Source of the DNA: an uncultured Verrucomicrobiota bacterium
Lineage (GTDB): Bacteria > Verrucomicrobiota > Verrucomicrobiia > Limisphaerales > UBA9464
Assembly: GCA_903821635.1 (NCBI GenBank)
Contig: CAIJLV010000183.1
Span: 1-64,000, forward strand
Direction of reading: 5' to 3'
DNA: 64,000 nt
Shown: positions 56,235 through 64,000 of the stretch, piece after piece
How positions within the stretch are numbered: position 1 is the first letter of the stretch
Layout: the number at the start of each line of letters is the position of its first letter
Notes under the pieces: generated by a model
Databases searched by the model: none
Seen by the model: the letters and a program-made list of their open reading frames with translations, nothing else
What the model was told of the DNA's origin: nothing
Translations under genes and position numbers: made by a program

Positions 56235-57620
56235 TTAGGCCTTGTCTTGGATCAGTTCCATCTTCGCGCCATTGAGCAGGCGTTCGACGAAGCCGGTCGT
56301 GTAATGTCCCCGGCGGAAATCTGGATCCTGCAAAATGGCCAGCGAGAAGGGGATCGTCGTCTTGACCCCGGTGATCATGTATTCGGAAAGCGCCCGGCTC
56401 ATCTTGTTCATCGCGTCGGCCCGGTCCTTACCGGTGGTGATGAGTTTGCCGATCATCGAGTCGTAGTAGGGCGGAATCGTGTAGCCGGCATAGGCGTGGG
56501 AATCCACGCGGACGCCGCCGCCGCCGGGGGCGTAATACATCTCGATCCGGCCGGGACTCGGGCGGAAGTCGCCGAAGGGATCCTCGGCGTTGATCCGCGC
56601 CTCGATGGAGTGGCCTTTGAAATGAACGTCGCTCTGGCTCAGTGTCAGTTTTTCGCCGGCGGCGATGAGAATCTGCTGTTTCACCAAATCCACCCCGGTG
56701 ACCTCTTCCGTAATGGGGTGTTCGACTTGGATGCGTTTGTTGACTTCGAGGAAATAGAAATTCCCGGCGTCATCCACGATGAATTCGACCGTGCCGGCGT
56801 TGGTATAGCCGGCAGTTTCGGCGATGCGCAGGGCCGCTTTGCCCATCTTGGCGCGGAGGCCTTTGAATTCTTTCCGTTCCAGCATCGGGGACGGCGTTTC
56901 CTCGATCAGCTTTTGGTTACGCCGCTGGATGGAGCAGTCGCGTTCCCCGAGGTGGATGATGTTGCCCTTGTTGTCGCCGAGAATCTGGAATTCGATGTGG
57001 TGGGGATTCTCGATGAACTTCTCGATGTAAACGCCGCTGTTGCCGAAGGCTTTCTCTGCTTCGGTGCGGGCGGTGTGGTAGCCCTTGATCAGGGAGACAT
57101 CATTGTGGGCGGCGCGCATGCCCCGCCCGCCGCCGCCGGCGATCGCCTTAATCATGACCGGATAACCGATCTTTTGGGCGATGGCGCGCGCTTCCTGTTC
57201 CGATTCCACCAACCCCTCTGAACCCGGCGGGGTCGGCACGCCCGCTTTTTTGGCCAACAACCGGCTGCTCGCCTTGTCGTGCAGGGCGTTCATGGCGGCG
57301 GAACGCGGGCCGATGAAGCGGATGTTGCAGCTTTCGCAGACGTCGGCGAAATGCGCGTTTTCGCTCAGGAAACCATAGCCAGGGTGAATCGCATCCACAT
57401 CGGCGATCTCCGCGGCGGAGATGATACGGTCGATGCGGAGATAGCTGTCCATGCTCGGCCCGTCGCCGATGCAGATCGCCTCGTCGGCCACCTGCACATG
57501 CATGGAGTTGGCATCCGCTTTGGAATAGACGGCGACAGTCTTGAGGTTGAGCTCGCGGCAGGCACGGATGACCCGCATGGCGATTTCACCACGGTTGGCG
57601 ACAAGGATTTTTTCGAACAT
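56235..57620 (-). CDS. accC: Biotin carboxylase AccC
   Basis: ATP-dependent carboxylation of biotin on AccB, first half-reaction of acetyl-CoA carboxylase. 461 residues. ATP-grasp features: start [23 protein letters not shown]-binding glycine loop [29 protein letters not shown], the catalytic stretch [44 protein letters not shown] and [16 protein letters not shown]. In [13 protein letters not shown] the usual M-N-T-R-x-Q-V-E-H is present as V-N-K-R-I-Q-V-E-H. It lies 87 bp after accB in the usual order accB-accC and probably shares its transcript. Confidence 0.97.
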   Translation of the reverse strand: MFEKILVANRGEIAMRVIRACRELNLKTVAVYSKADANSMHVQVADEAICIGDGPSMDSYLRIDRIISAAEIADVDAIHPGYGFLSENAHFADVCESCNIRFIGPRSAAMNALHDKASSRLLAKKAGVPTPPGSEGLVESEQEARAIAQKIGYPVMIKAIAGGGGRGMRAAHNDVSLIKGYHTARTEAEKAFGNSGVYIEKFIENPHHIEFQILGDNKGNIIHLGERDCSIQRRNQKLIEETPSPMLERKEFKGLRAKMGKAALRIAETAGYTNAGTVEFIVDDAGNFYFLEVNKRIQVEHPITEEVTGVDLVKQQILIAAGEKLTLSQSDVHFKGHSIEARINAEDPFGDFRPSPGRIEMYYAPGGGGVRVDSHAYAGYTIPPYYDSMIGKLITTGKDRADAMNKMSRALSEYMITGVKTTIPFSLAILQDPDFRRGHYTTGFVERLLNGAKMELIQDKA

Positions 57621-57707
57621 GGCGAAGGACGGTTTCGAGAGCGCCCGGCCCAGCTAGGTCCTGAAAAGGTCGAACTGGGGGGCGGCTGGGGGCCGGCAAC
57701 GGGCGGT

Positions 57708-58187
57708 TTAGAGCGGCCGAATTTTGAAGAGGGGCTGGCCGAATTCGACCGGCTTGGCGTTCTCGGCCACGATGGCCGTGATGATCCCTCGGGTTTCGGC
57801 CTTGATCTCGTTCATGACTTTCATGGCCTCGATGATGCAAACCACGGTATCCGGGCCGACTTCGACCCCGACTTCCACGTAGGACGCAGCGTCCGGGGAA
57901 GGGGTGCGGTAGAAGGTGCCAATCATCGGTGACTTGATCTCGGCGTCGCCACTGGTGGCGGCTTGGCCGGCCGGGTGGGTCGCCGAGAGATTCGGGGAGG
58001 CTGGCCGGGCCAAGGCCGAGTAGGCGGTCAATTCGGGATCATCCAGCGGCGTCATGGCGGAGGGGCCGGAGGCCGCCCCGATGGGCCGCTTGAGCTTGAT
58101 CTTGAAATCTTTCTCTTCGAGTTCGAACTCCGAGAGGGAGTTCTTTTTCATCAGGTCGATGATGGCTTTGATTTCTTTGAGATCCAC
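57708..58187 (-). CDS. accB: Biotin carboxyl carrier protein of acetyl-CoA carboxylase AccB
   Basis: Carries biotin for AccC and AccA/D. From GTG at 58185-58187 there are 159 residues, starting VDLKEIKAIIDLMKKNSLSEFELEE, like other AccB N-termini. A TTG 63 bp upstream is in the T-tract of the aroQ terminator and is unlikely. A Pro/Ala/Thr linker is followed by the biotinyl domain: SPMIGTFYRTPSPDAASYVEVG, then EAMKVMNEIKAE with the biotinylated Lys in the M-K-V motif (E-A-M-K), and a hydrophobic end PLFKIRPL. Order aroQ-accB-accC is common in many bacteria. Confidence 0.95.
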   Translation of the reverse strand: MDLKEIKAIIDLMKKNSLSEFELEEKDFKIKLKRPIGAASGPSAMTPLDDPELTAYSALARPASPNLSATHPAGQAATSGDAEIKSPMIGTFYRTPSPDAASYVEVGVEVGPDTVVCIIEAMKVMNEIKAETRGIITAIVAENAKPVEFGQPLFKIRPL

Positions 58188-58248
58188 GATGCTAAATTGC
58201 GCGTTGTTGTCGGCTAGGAAAACGCCGACGGTTGGAGTCGCGGGAAAC

Positions 58249-58282
58249 AAAAAAGAGCAGTCCTTAAAAAGGTGGGCTGCTC
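58249..58282 (-). terminator. Rho-independent terminator between aroQ and accB
   Basis: On the minus strand GAGCAG...CTGCTC (58282-58277 / 58260-58255) with an inner CCTT/AAGG pairing and a T6 tract (58254-58249). It ends the aroQ transcript or attenuates read-through into accB. Confidence 0.75.
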
Positions 58283-58387
58283 AGTTCCCAGTCACAAGAT
58301 GAGCGGGACGGTAGGAAGCGGTCGGAAAATGGTCAAGCTTCCTGTCGGACTCGATTAATTGCCGTAAAACAGGCTCAAAAGTGGGGT

Positions 58388-58825
58388 TTACGCCAAAGCG
58401 TTAAGGCTAACGGCGGCCTCCAAACCCAAGATGTAGGAGTTGGCCCCGAACCCGCAGATTTGCCCGCGACAAACGGCGGCAATCAGCGAGTGGTGCCGGA
58501 ATTCTTCCCGGGCGTGGATGTTGGAAAGGTGAATCTCGATGACCGGGAGGCCGAGGGCACTGATGGCATCCCGCAAGGCTACACTGGTGTGGGTGTAGGC
58601 GGCGGCGTTGAGGACGACCGCCTGAAACTGGCCCCTCGCCTCGTGGAGCCAGTCCACCAACTGGCCTTCCCCATTGGTTTGCCGAAATTCGAGTTCCACG
58701 TTGAGCGTATGGGCCCGTTCGCGGACCCGCCGTTCGATGTCGGCCAACGTGGTGTGGCCATAGATTTCCGGCTGGCGGGTGCCGAGCAGATTGAGATTGG
58801 GCCCGTTGAGGAACAGCACCTTCAC
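58388..58825 (-). CDS. aroQ: Type II 3-dehydroquinate dehydratase AroQ
   Basis: Shikimate pathway step 3: 3-dehydroquinate to 3-dehydroshikimate. 145 residues from GTG at 58823-58825, the family length; further upstream frame has no similarity. Motifs: VLFLNGPNLNLLGTRQPEIYG (active-site Asn, Arg, Tyr region), FRQTNGEGQLVDWLHEARG, VLNAAAYTHTSVALRDAI and PVIEIHLSNIHAREEFRHHS with the catalytic His, then CGFGANSYILGLEA. Often next to accB in Gram-negative bacteria, as here. The start lacks a good SD. Confidence 0.95.
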   Translation of the reverse strand: MKVLFLNGPNLNLLGTRQPEIYGHTTLADIERRVRERAHTLNVELEFRQTNGEGQLVDWLHEARGQFQAVVLNAAAYTHTSVALRDAISALGLPVIEIHLSNIHAREEFRHHSLIAAVCRGQICGFGANSYILGLEAAVSLNALA

Positions 58826-59234
58826 GTCCCCGGTTGTGCCGGATGAGGGCAGTGATGTCGAGCGTGCTTCAGTCGGGCCGATGCTAACCGAAGGGCTGAT
58901 AATTGGGTGCCGGCCTAGTTGAGACCGGAGCCCAGTTCCGAGGGGGTAAACGTAGGTAAATAGGCCCGTCAATTCATGACTATTCGTCCCCAACGCCCAA
59001 CTTCCGGGTCCCTTTTCTACGCCGCGCCGCTAGCGCTTCCGCTGACCGCGGCCCCGGGTTATCCCGCCCCGCGAAGTCTAGGCCGGCTCTTGGGCAGCCC
59101 AGGTTGGGGCACGGCGGGAGCAGTCGCAAACGAGCGCGGTTCTACCGCGCCCACGGCGATCAATCCCCGGTAGATTTCGAACTCAACCTCAACTAATCCC
59201 CCCACCTAGGTGCCTCGCCCAGTGTTCACCCAAA
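58826..59234. other. Gene-free stretch
   Basis: About 410 bp between aroQ and the RHS remnant. Frames here are short or composition-driven; no RNA gene, repeat or mobile end recognised. It probably belonged to the lost upstream part of the RHS gene or its surroundings. Confidence 0.5.
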
Positions 59235-59770
59235 CGAAGCCTCGGGCAGGTGAAGTCAGGCAAGCGCTACTGGGCCGACGGCACGCGGGTCGCCGGGCAG
59301 CAGTTCGAGTATGGCTTTGACGACCTCGGCAACCGCAGCAGCGCCAAGACCGGCGGCGACGCCCTCGGGGCGAACCTGCGGAGCCAGGGTTACACGGTGA
59401 ACGACCTCAGCCTTTACACCACGCGCACGAATCCCCGTTACCTGAAGGTGCAGGGCGCGGCCCAAACCACCGCCACCGTCCAGGTGGACGGCAGCACCAA
59501 CGGCGTGCTCCGGCAGGGCGAATACTTCCGCCGGGAACTCGGCTCCATCGCTGGCACGGGGCCGGTGTGGCAGACGGTGGCGGTCGCCTTGAGCGGCGGG
59601 ACCAACACGGTCACCCAACGTCTGTTCCTGCCCCCCGGCCACCGAAAGCTACACGCACGACGCCGACGGCAACCTCACGCAGGACGGCCAGCGGGATTAC
59701 GGCTGGGACGCCGAGAATCGCCTCGTGGCCCTAAGTTCCGTGCTCACCGGCAGCCCGGTCGCACTCTCAA
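59235..59770 (+). pseudogene. RHS/YD-repeat protein remnant, frameshifted
   Basis: A fragment of the C-terminal core of a Verrucomicrobia-type RHS-repeat protein. The first frame begins with LGQVKSGKRYWADGTRVAG (start of real similarity about 59241) and continues QQFEYGFDDLGNRSSAKTGGDA and RRGEYF-like RQGEYFRREL, PVWQTVAVALSGGTN, to about 59637. At 59638 it must change frame to read ATESYTHDADGNLTQDGQRDYGWD and AENRLVALSSV, standard YD-repeat sequence. Similarity stops near 59770. There is no start of the protein, no toxin tip and no neighbours with a secretion role, so it is a decaying remnant; gene loss or a past recombination event. Confidence 0.8.
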
Positions 59771-59913
59771 GGGTGCTCGGCCGGCCAGATCGACGAAATC
59801 TGAGGTTGAACGTAATGCCTCGAACGGAATCATTGGTTCTGTTGAACGAGCCCCGGGATTTCATTCCGAGTGGCTTGGTGTCTGGTGTGAGTCTAACCCG
59901 GTGTATCGTTGCC

Positions 59914-60081
59914 ATGAGCAAGACCACGGATTTCTTGGCGGAAGCGCTTCGTGATTCCAAACACCCCTTTCGGGCGGTCGGCGACCGCCCGAAGAAACCC
60001 CAAAAACATCGTTACGAACGACGCAAGGCGCGGGAGTGCCTGAAGCTCGGCGATTGGTCGGCGGACTTGGCCGTGAGCTGA
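59914..60081 (+). CDS. Possible small basic protein (55 aa)
   Basis: An ATG frame of 55 codons downstream of the RHS remnant, in the same frame as its second piece. The product (MSKTTDFLAEALRDSKHPF through ERRKARECLKLGDWS) is basic and not low-complexity, unlike most spurious frames here. No family recognised, no SD seen. It may be a small real gene or an accidental frame; a strong hairpin (59969-59993) lies inside it. Confidence 0.3.
   Translation: MSKTTDFLAEALRDSKHPFRAVGDRPKKPQKHRYERRKARECLKLGDWSADLAVS
59969..59993. repeat. Perfect inverted repeat
   Basis: TTCGGGCGGTC (59969-59979) and GACCGCCCGAA (59983-59993) with a 3-nt centre. It could be a REP-like unit or a terminator-type hairpin without T-tract; no second copy seen in the window. 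Confidence 0.4.
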
Positions 60082-60129
60082 CCGCGGCAATTGCTTGCCA
60101 GCCAACCGCGCCCCGCGGACAACGCTCGG

Positions 60130-61527
60130 ATGCTGGTGCGTGCGCTCTGGGTCGTCCTGTCGTCGGTGGCCGTTTTGGGGGCCGACTGGCCCTATTTTCT
60201 CGGTCCCAACGGGGATGGATCGTCGCCTGAAACCGGTTTGATCGACCGCCTGCCCGCCAGTGGGCTGCCGGTGCTGTTTGATCGTGCGATCGGGACGGGT
60301 TACGCCGCGCCGGCAGTTCGGGCGGGAACGCTCGTCCTATTCCACCGGGAGGGCTCCGAGGAGGTGGTCGAAGCGCTGGATGCCCGGACGGCTGGGCGCC
60401 GGTGGCGTTTCGCCTATCCGACCGCCTACCAAGACCCCTACGGCTATAACAATGGTCCCCGGTGCGCCCCGTTGGTGACAAGTAACCGCGTGTATACCTT
60501 TGGCGCCGAAGGGAGTCTGACTTGCTTGGACTTGGCGTCGGGCAAACCAGTTTGGCGCCGGGACACGGCGAAGGAATGGGAGGTGCCCCAAGCCTTCTTC
60601 GGCGTGGGCAGCACGCCCTTGCTCGAAGGCGGCCGACTCATCGTCATGGTGGGTGGGCAGCCCAACTCCGGCGTGGTCGCACTGGATCCGGAATCTGGCC
60701 GGACGCTTTGGGAAAACGTTGGCAAAACCAATTGGCAGGGCGTGACCACGCTGGGGTGGCGGGCGGAGCGGCCCTACGAGTGGACCGGGGTCGAGAAGCT
60801 CGCCAGTTACGCCTCGCCGGTCGCCGCCACCCTTCGCGGTGAGCGCCACCTGCTTTGTCTGCTGCGCCAAGGGTTGGTCTCGCTCAACCCCACCAACGGT
60901 GCGATCCGCTTCAGCCGGTGGTTTCAATCGTTTGCCAATGACTCGGTCAACGCCATGAATCCGGTGGTTTCGGGCGACCAAATCCTGATCTCCGGCGCCT
61001 ACTACCGGAGTGGCGCGGTCCTGCTGCGGGTGAAACCGGACGGCCAGTCGGTCGAAGAAAGTTGGAAAGATCCCGTCCGGCACCCGTTGGACCCCGCCGA
61101 CCGCGACCCGGTGACGGGTCGCTGGCGGGTGCCCGCGCTCGAAATGCATTGGTCCACCCCCATCTTGCACGGCGGGCATGTGTATGCGTTCAGCGGGCGC
61201 AATGAACCCGACGCGTCCCTCCGATGTGTCGAATTCGCCACCGGCCGGGTGAAGTGGCAGCGCGACGAAAGTTGGGGCAAACACAGCGCCGAACAGCCGC
61301 CCGTCTTTGGGCGTGGGTCGTTCCTGCTGGCCGAGGGCAAACTCATCGCCCTCGGCGAAGGTGGGTTGCTGGGCTTCTTCAAACCGAATCCTGACCGGTG
61401 CGAAGAACTCGGCCGCTGGCAGGTGCCCTCGCTGAAGCATCCGTGTTGGGCGCCGCCGGTCTTGTCGGCGGGCGTGCTTTACCTGCGCGGCGAGAATCGG
61501 CTCGTGGCGTTGCGCTGCACCCCCTAG
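60130..61527 (+). CDS. Secreted PQQ-like beta-propeller protein
   Basis: 465 residues from ATG at 60130, which opens a signal peptide (LVRALWVVLSSVAVLGAD). The start of the mature protein is WPYFLGPNGDGSSPETGL, the typical P-x-F-L-G-P-x-G-D opening of PVC PQQ-like propeller proteins. Blades: LVLFHREGSEEVVEALDARTG-like segments, VYTFGAEGSLTCLDLASGKPVWRRD, RLIVMVGGQPNSGVVALDPESG, HVYAFSGRNEPDASLRCVEFATG and VLYLRGENRLVALR. Related in fold but not close to the 52.6 kb lipoprotein. No enzyme residues assignable; perhaps a binding protein. mfd follows after about 70 bp. Confidence 0.85.
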   Translation: MLVRALWVVLSSVAVLGADWPYFLGPNGDGSSPETGLIDRLPASGLPVLFDRAIGTGYAAPAVRAGTLVLFHREGSEEVVEALDARTAGRRWRFAYPTAYQDPYGYNNGPRCAPLVTSNRVYTFGAEGSLTCLDLASGKPVWRRDTAKEWEVPQAFFGVGSTPLLEGGRLIVMVGGQPNSGVVALDPESGRTLWENVGKTNWQGVTTLGWRAERPYEWTGVEKLASYASPVAATLRGERHLLCLLRQGLVSLNPTNGAIRFSRWFQSFANDSVNAMNPVVSGDQILISGAYYRSGAVLLRVKPDGQSVEESWKDPVRHPLDPADRDPVTGRWRVPALEMHWSTPILHGGHVYAFSGRNEPDASLRCVEFATGRVKWQRDESWGKHSAEQPPVFGRGSFLLAEGKLIALGEGGLLGFFKPNPDRCEELGRWQVPSLKHPCWAPPVLSAGVLYLRGENRLVALRCTP

Positions 61528-61596
61528 CCGCGGTTGGCTTGACGTCTGAGCGTCCACGCCCACCTTGCCCCCCGCTTGCCGACTCGCAGATTAGTC

Positions 61597-64000
61597 ATGG
61601 CGAAGGCCGACGTCTTCGCCGCCGTCGGCTCTGCTCCCGCGTATGAATCCCTGTTGCAGCGCGCCCGAGACGGAGGCGTCTTGCCGTGGACTGGAGTCGT
61701 GCGGTCGGCGCACGCGTTTCTCGCGGCTCTGTTGGCGCAGCGGTATCCGCACCGACCGATCGTGCTGGTCGCCGAGTCGTTGAAGGCGCAGGAACGGTTG
61801 CATGCAGATCTCACGACGTGGCTGAACGTCGCGGCCCACCACGAAGCCGCGGACAAGGATCGGCAGCACCGGGTCACGCCCCGTTTTTTCCCCGCGTGGG
61901 ACATCTTGCCGCACGAAAGCAAACTTCCCCATGCCGACGTGATCAGCGAGCGGTTGGAGACGCTGATCGCCCTGCTGGAATTTTCGGCGGGCGGTCCGGT
62001 GGGCCTTGGGGCCCGCGGAAAGTCGCTGCCGGCAGCGCCCCGTTTGGTGGTGACGGCCAATGCCTTGCAGCAGCGAACCTTTGCCGGCGCAGAATTGGCG
62101 AAACGAACCCGCACGCTGAAACGAGGGCAAACGCTTAACCCGTTGGATTTGATCGAATGGCTGGAGGAGGTCGGCTACGAGCCGGAAACCCAAGTCGCCA
62201 GCAAGGGGCAACTCGCGTGGCGGGGTGGCATCGTGGATGTCTGGTCCCTGAGTTCGCCTTGGCCGGTGCGCTTGGAATTTTTCGGGGACGAACTGGAATC
62301 GCTGCGGGAATTCGATCCGCACAGCCAAACTTCCCGCGAACAGATCAGTGAAGCGATCATCCCCCCGGCGGGAGAATTGAGCCTCCTGAAACAACGGATT
62401 CCGAAATGGGTGGATCCGCCGGCGGGTGCTCCCGCCGAAACCAAGGCGGGTTTGGCCTCCCTGCTCGATTATCTGCCAGATGACGCCCTGATCGTGCTGA
62501 GCGAGCCCGCGGAACTCAGCGCGCAGGCCGAGCGCTACGCCCAGCAGGTGCCCGCGGGCGATCCCTTCCACTTTCCGTGGGTCGAATTTCTAGCCGAAGC
62601 CCAGCGGCGGAAGCTGACCTGGGTCGAACTTTCCGAAGCCGCCGACGGCAGTCTTTCCGAGACCGACGGCGAAACCGCCGAGGGGGCTTTGGCCGCGCCG
62701 GTGGCGCCGCGAGGGCCGAGGTTCGATTCCCTCGATGCTTACCGACCCATCGGGGCCACGTTGCCCGATCCGCAGGTGGCCCAAGTCCAGCGTCGGGAGT
62801 TCTTCCAGCAACTGCACCGTTGGTTGCGGCAGGGGCAGACGGTGCATGTATTTTGTAATACCGCGGGCGAGCAGCAGCGGTTCCAGGAATTGTGGGCGGA
62901 ATACGGTCTGGCTGAGGCGGCGGAGGCCCCGGTTCCAGCGGCGGAGGCGGCTGGTCCCGTGACCTGCCCGTCGGGATTGAGCCTGCACCTCGGTTCCTTG
63001 GCGCGGGGCTTTCTCGCGGGTGCCGCCCGGGTGGTGGTGGTCACGGATGCCGAAATCTATGGCCGTTACAAAGTGGCTCGGTCGCGGCGGTTGACGTCGC
63101 CGCACGCGCAAGCGATGCGCTCGGCGTTCGAGGTGGATTTCTCCGAGTTTGAAGAAGGCGACTACGTGGTGCATCTCCAGCATGGCATCGGCCTGTTTCG
63201 GGGGTTGAAAACACTGCCGCCGGCGAAACCGCGGACCGACTCGACGCGCCTTTCCGCAGCGGAATCCGCCCACTCGGTGAGCGAAGGCGGCCAGGAATGC
63301 CTCGTGGTCGAATTTGCCGCCCGCGATTCAGGTGAAGAGCCGCCCCGGCTCTACGTGCCGGTCAGCGAGGCCCACCTCATCAGCAAATACGTGGGTGCCG
63401 GCAAGGCCCGGCCGCAGCTCAACACCCTTGGCGGTGCGCGTTGGACCAAGGCCAAACAGGAGGCGGAACGGGCGGTGCGGGATCTCGCCGCCGACTTGTT
63501 GCGGGTGCAAGCCTCGCGCTCCGTGCAGTCGGGCCACGCCTTCAGCGCCGATACCAACTGGCAGCGCGAGTTTGAGGCGGCCTTTGAATTTGAAGAAACG
63601 CCCGACCAGCTTACGGCGATCGAGGCGGTGAAACGCGACATGGAAGCCGGCAAGCCGATGGACCGGCTGTTGTGTGGCGATGTTGGTTTCGGCAAGACCG
63701 AGGTGGCGCTCCGGGCCGCCTTCAAGGCGCTGATGGGTGGCAAACAGGTGGCGCTACTGGTGCCCACCACCGTGCTCGCGCAGCAGCATTACAATAGCTT
63801 CCGCGAGCGCATGGCCGGCTTCCCCGTCCGCATTGAGCTCCTCTCGCGTTTCCGCACACCCAAACAACAGCGCGCCGCCATGGAGGCCGCCGCCAACGGC
63901 ACTGTGGATATCGTGATCGGCACGCACCGAATTGTCTCCGCCGACGTGCAATTTAAGGACCTCGGGCTGGTGATCGTGGACGAGGAGCAGAAGTTTGGCG
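61597..64000 (+). CDS. mfd: Transcription-repair coupling factor Mfd, N-terminal 801 codons
   Basis: Releases stalled RNA polymerase and recruits UvrA at DNA damage. The frame starts at ATG 61597 and stays open to base 64000; full length should be about 1100-1200 residues. Visible: UvrB-homology N-terminal module (PRFFPAWDILPHESKLPHADVISERL, VTANALQQR, EPETQVASKGQLAWRGGIVDVW), a linker, the RNAP-interaction domain of CarD type (GDYVVHLQHGIGLFRGL, LYVPVSEAHLISKYVG) and the translocase start: Q-motif-like ETPDQLTAIEAVKRDM, Walker A GDVGFGKTEVA, VALLVPTTVLAQQH, IVIGTHRI and DEEQ box in LVIVDEEQKFG. All helicase motifs so far are normal. Confidence 0.97.
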   Translation, partial: MAKADVFAAVGSAPAYESLLQRARDGGVLPWTGVVRSAHAFLAALLAQRYPHRPIVLVAESLKAQERLHADLTTWLNVAAHHEAADKDRQHRVTPRFFPAWDILPHESKLPHADVISERLETLIALLEFSAGGPVGLGARGKSLPAAPRLVVTANALQQRTFAGAELAKRTRTLKRGQTLNPLDLIEWLEEVGYEPETQVASKGQLAWRGGIVDVWSLSSPWPVRLEFFGDELESLREFDPHSQTSREQISEAIIPPAGELSLLKQRIPKWVDPPAGAPAETKAGLASLLDYLPDDALIVLSEPAELSAQAERYAQQVPAGDPFHFPWVEFLAEAQRRKLTWVELSEAADGSLSETDGETAEGALAAPVAPRGPRFDSLDAYRPIGATLPDPQVAQVQRREFFQQLHRWLRQGQTVHVFCNTAGEQQRFQELWAEYGLAEAAEAPVPAAEAAGPVTCPSGLSLHLGSLARGFLAGAARVVVVTDAEIYGRYKVARSRRLTSPHAQAMRSAFEVDFSEFEEGDYVVHLQHGIGLFRGLKTLPPAKPRTDSTRLSAAESAHSVSEGGQECLVVEFAARDSGEEPPRLYVPVSEAHLISKYVGAGKARPQLNTLGGARWTKAKQEAERAVRDLAADLLRVQASRSVQSGHAFSADTNWQREFEAAFEFEETPDQLTAIEAVKRDMEAGKPMDRLLCGDVGFGKTEVALRAAFKALMGGKQVALLVPTTVLAQQHYNSFRERMAGFPVRIELLSRFRTPKQQRAAMEAAANGTVDIVIGTHRIVSADVQFKDLGLVIVDEEQKFG

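Overview
The window reads as one chromosomal stretch of a high-GC, Gram-negative member of the PVC group, most likely Verrucomicrobiota (my guess is a Limisphaerales/Pedosphaera-type lineage). That is inference from gene content: an LpxD (lipid A, hence an outer membrane), a Tat-type DUF1552 protein, a PVC-type propeller/'membrane-bound dehydrogenase' protein, a CRTAC1/UnbV repeat protein, a prepilin-like protein with the planctomycete-type H-X9-DG motif, two stand-alone Gfo/Idh/MocA oxidoreductases, PQQ-like propeller proteins and the Verrucomicrobia-style C-terminal domains ending in F/YYRxxxP. No rRNA, tRNA, CRISPR, prophage or recognisable defence system was seen.

Layout. 1-3.2 kb: the 3' part of rnr faces a tightly coupled panD-lpxD pair. 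3.2-4.2 kb: a gene-poor stretch with the decayed remains of an IS3-type transposase. 4.2-8.1 kb: a Gfo/Idh/MocA oxidoreductase, rlmN, a mini AraC protein and an exported sugar isomerase-like protein. 8.2-12.6 kb: accA, a type I phosphomannose isomerase and a membrane TPR protein packed as an operon, then a small EF-hand lipoprotein. 12.7-17.7 kb: secA, a Dus-type tRNA dihydrouridine synthase and a NUDIX hydrolase. 17.7-21.8 kb: Dabb protein, a second Gfo/Idh/MocA oxidoreductase, an MFS carrier and a GNAT protein. 21.8-27.5 kb: a PAS-AraC regulator and two different S9 serine peptidases placed tail to tail. 27.8-30.9 kb: rpoD and galE. 31-35.5 kb: a very large secreted multidomain gene broken by a single-base frameshift. 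35.7-41.6 kb: coaD, DUF1552 protein, a PolB-type exonuclease, a histone-H1-like Lys/Ala protein and mutS. 41.6-46.5 kb: a GH99-like (DUF5010) protein, a two-repeat secreted protein of unknown family and a prepilin-like protein. 46.6-52.5 kb: a cyclic-nucleotide-binding/DUF1003 protein, a CRTAC1/UnbV protein, an LctP-type permease and era. 52.6-58.8 kb: a PQQ-like lipoprotein, an arylesterase-type SGNH hydrolase, a nucleotide-sugar epimerase, a rhodanese and the aroQ / accB-accC block. 58.8-60.1 kb: an RHS-repeat remnant in a gene-poor stretch. 60.1-64 kb: another PQQ-like propeller and the first 801 codons of mfd, cut by the window end.

Functionally most of the window is housekeeping: fatty-acid synthesis (accA, and accBC 48 kb away), lipid A (lpxD), CoA precursors (panD, coaD), shikimate pathway (aroQ), export (secA), transcription (rpoD, mfd), repair (mutS), RNA work (rnr, rlmN, dus, era). 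Mixed in is a saprophyte-like secreted and carbohydrate set (Gfo/Idh oxidoreductases, isomerase, S9 peptidases, GH99-like and PQQ proteins, MFS and LctP carriers). I did not find a clear undescribed multigene system. The most unusual items are (i) a 90-nt leader plus N-terminus shared in ungapped alignment by the CRTAC1 gene and the LctP permease gene, (ii) the frameshifted SGNH-propeller-HEAT-discoidin-cupredoxin giant, in which a copper domain stands where a heme CxxCH domain is usual, and (iii) the unclassified two-repeat secreted protein at 43.5-45.5 kb.
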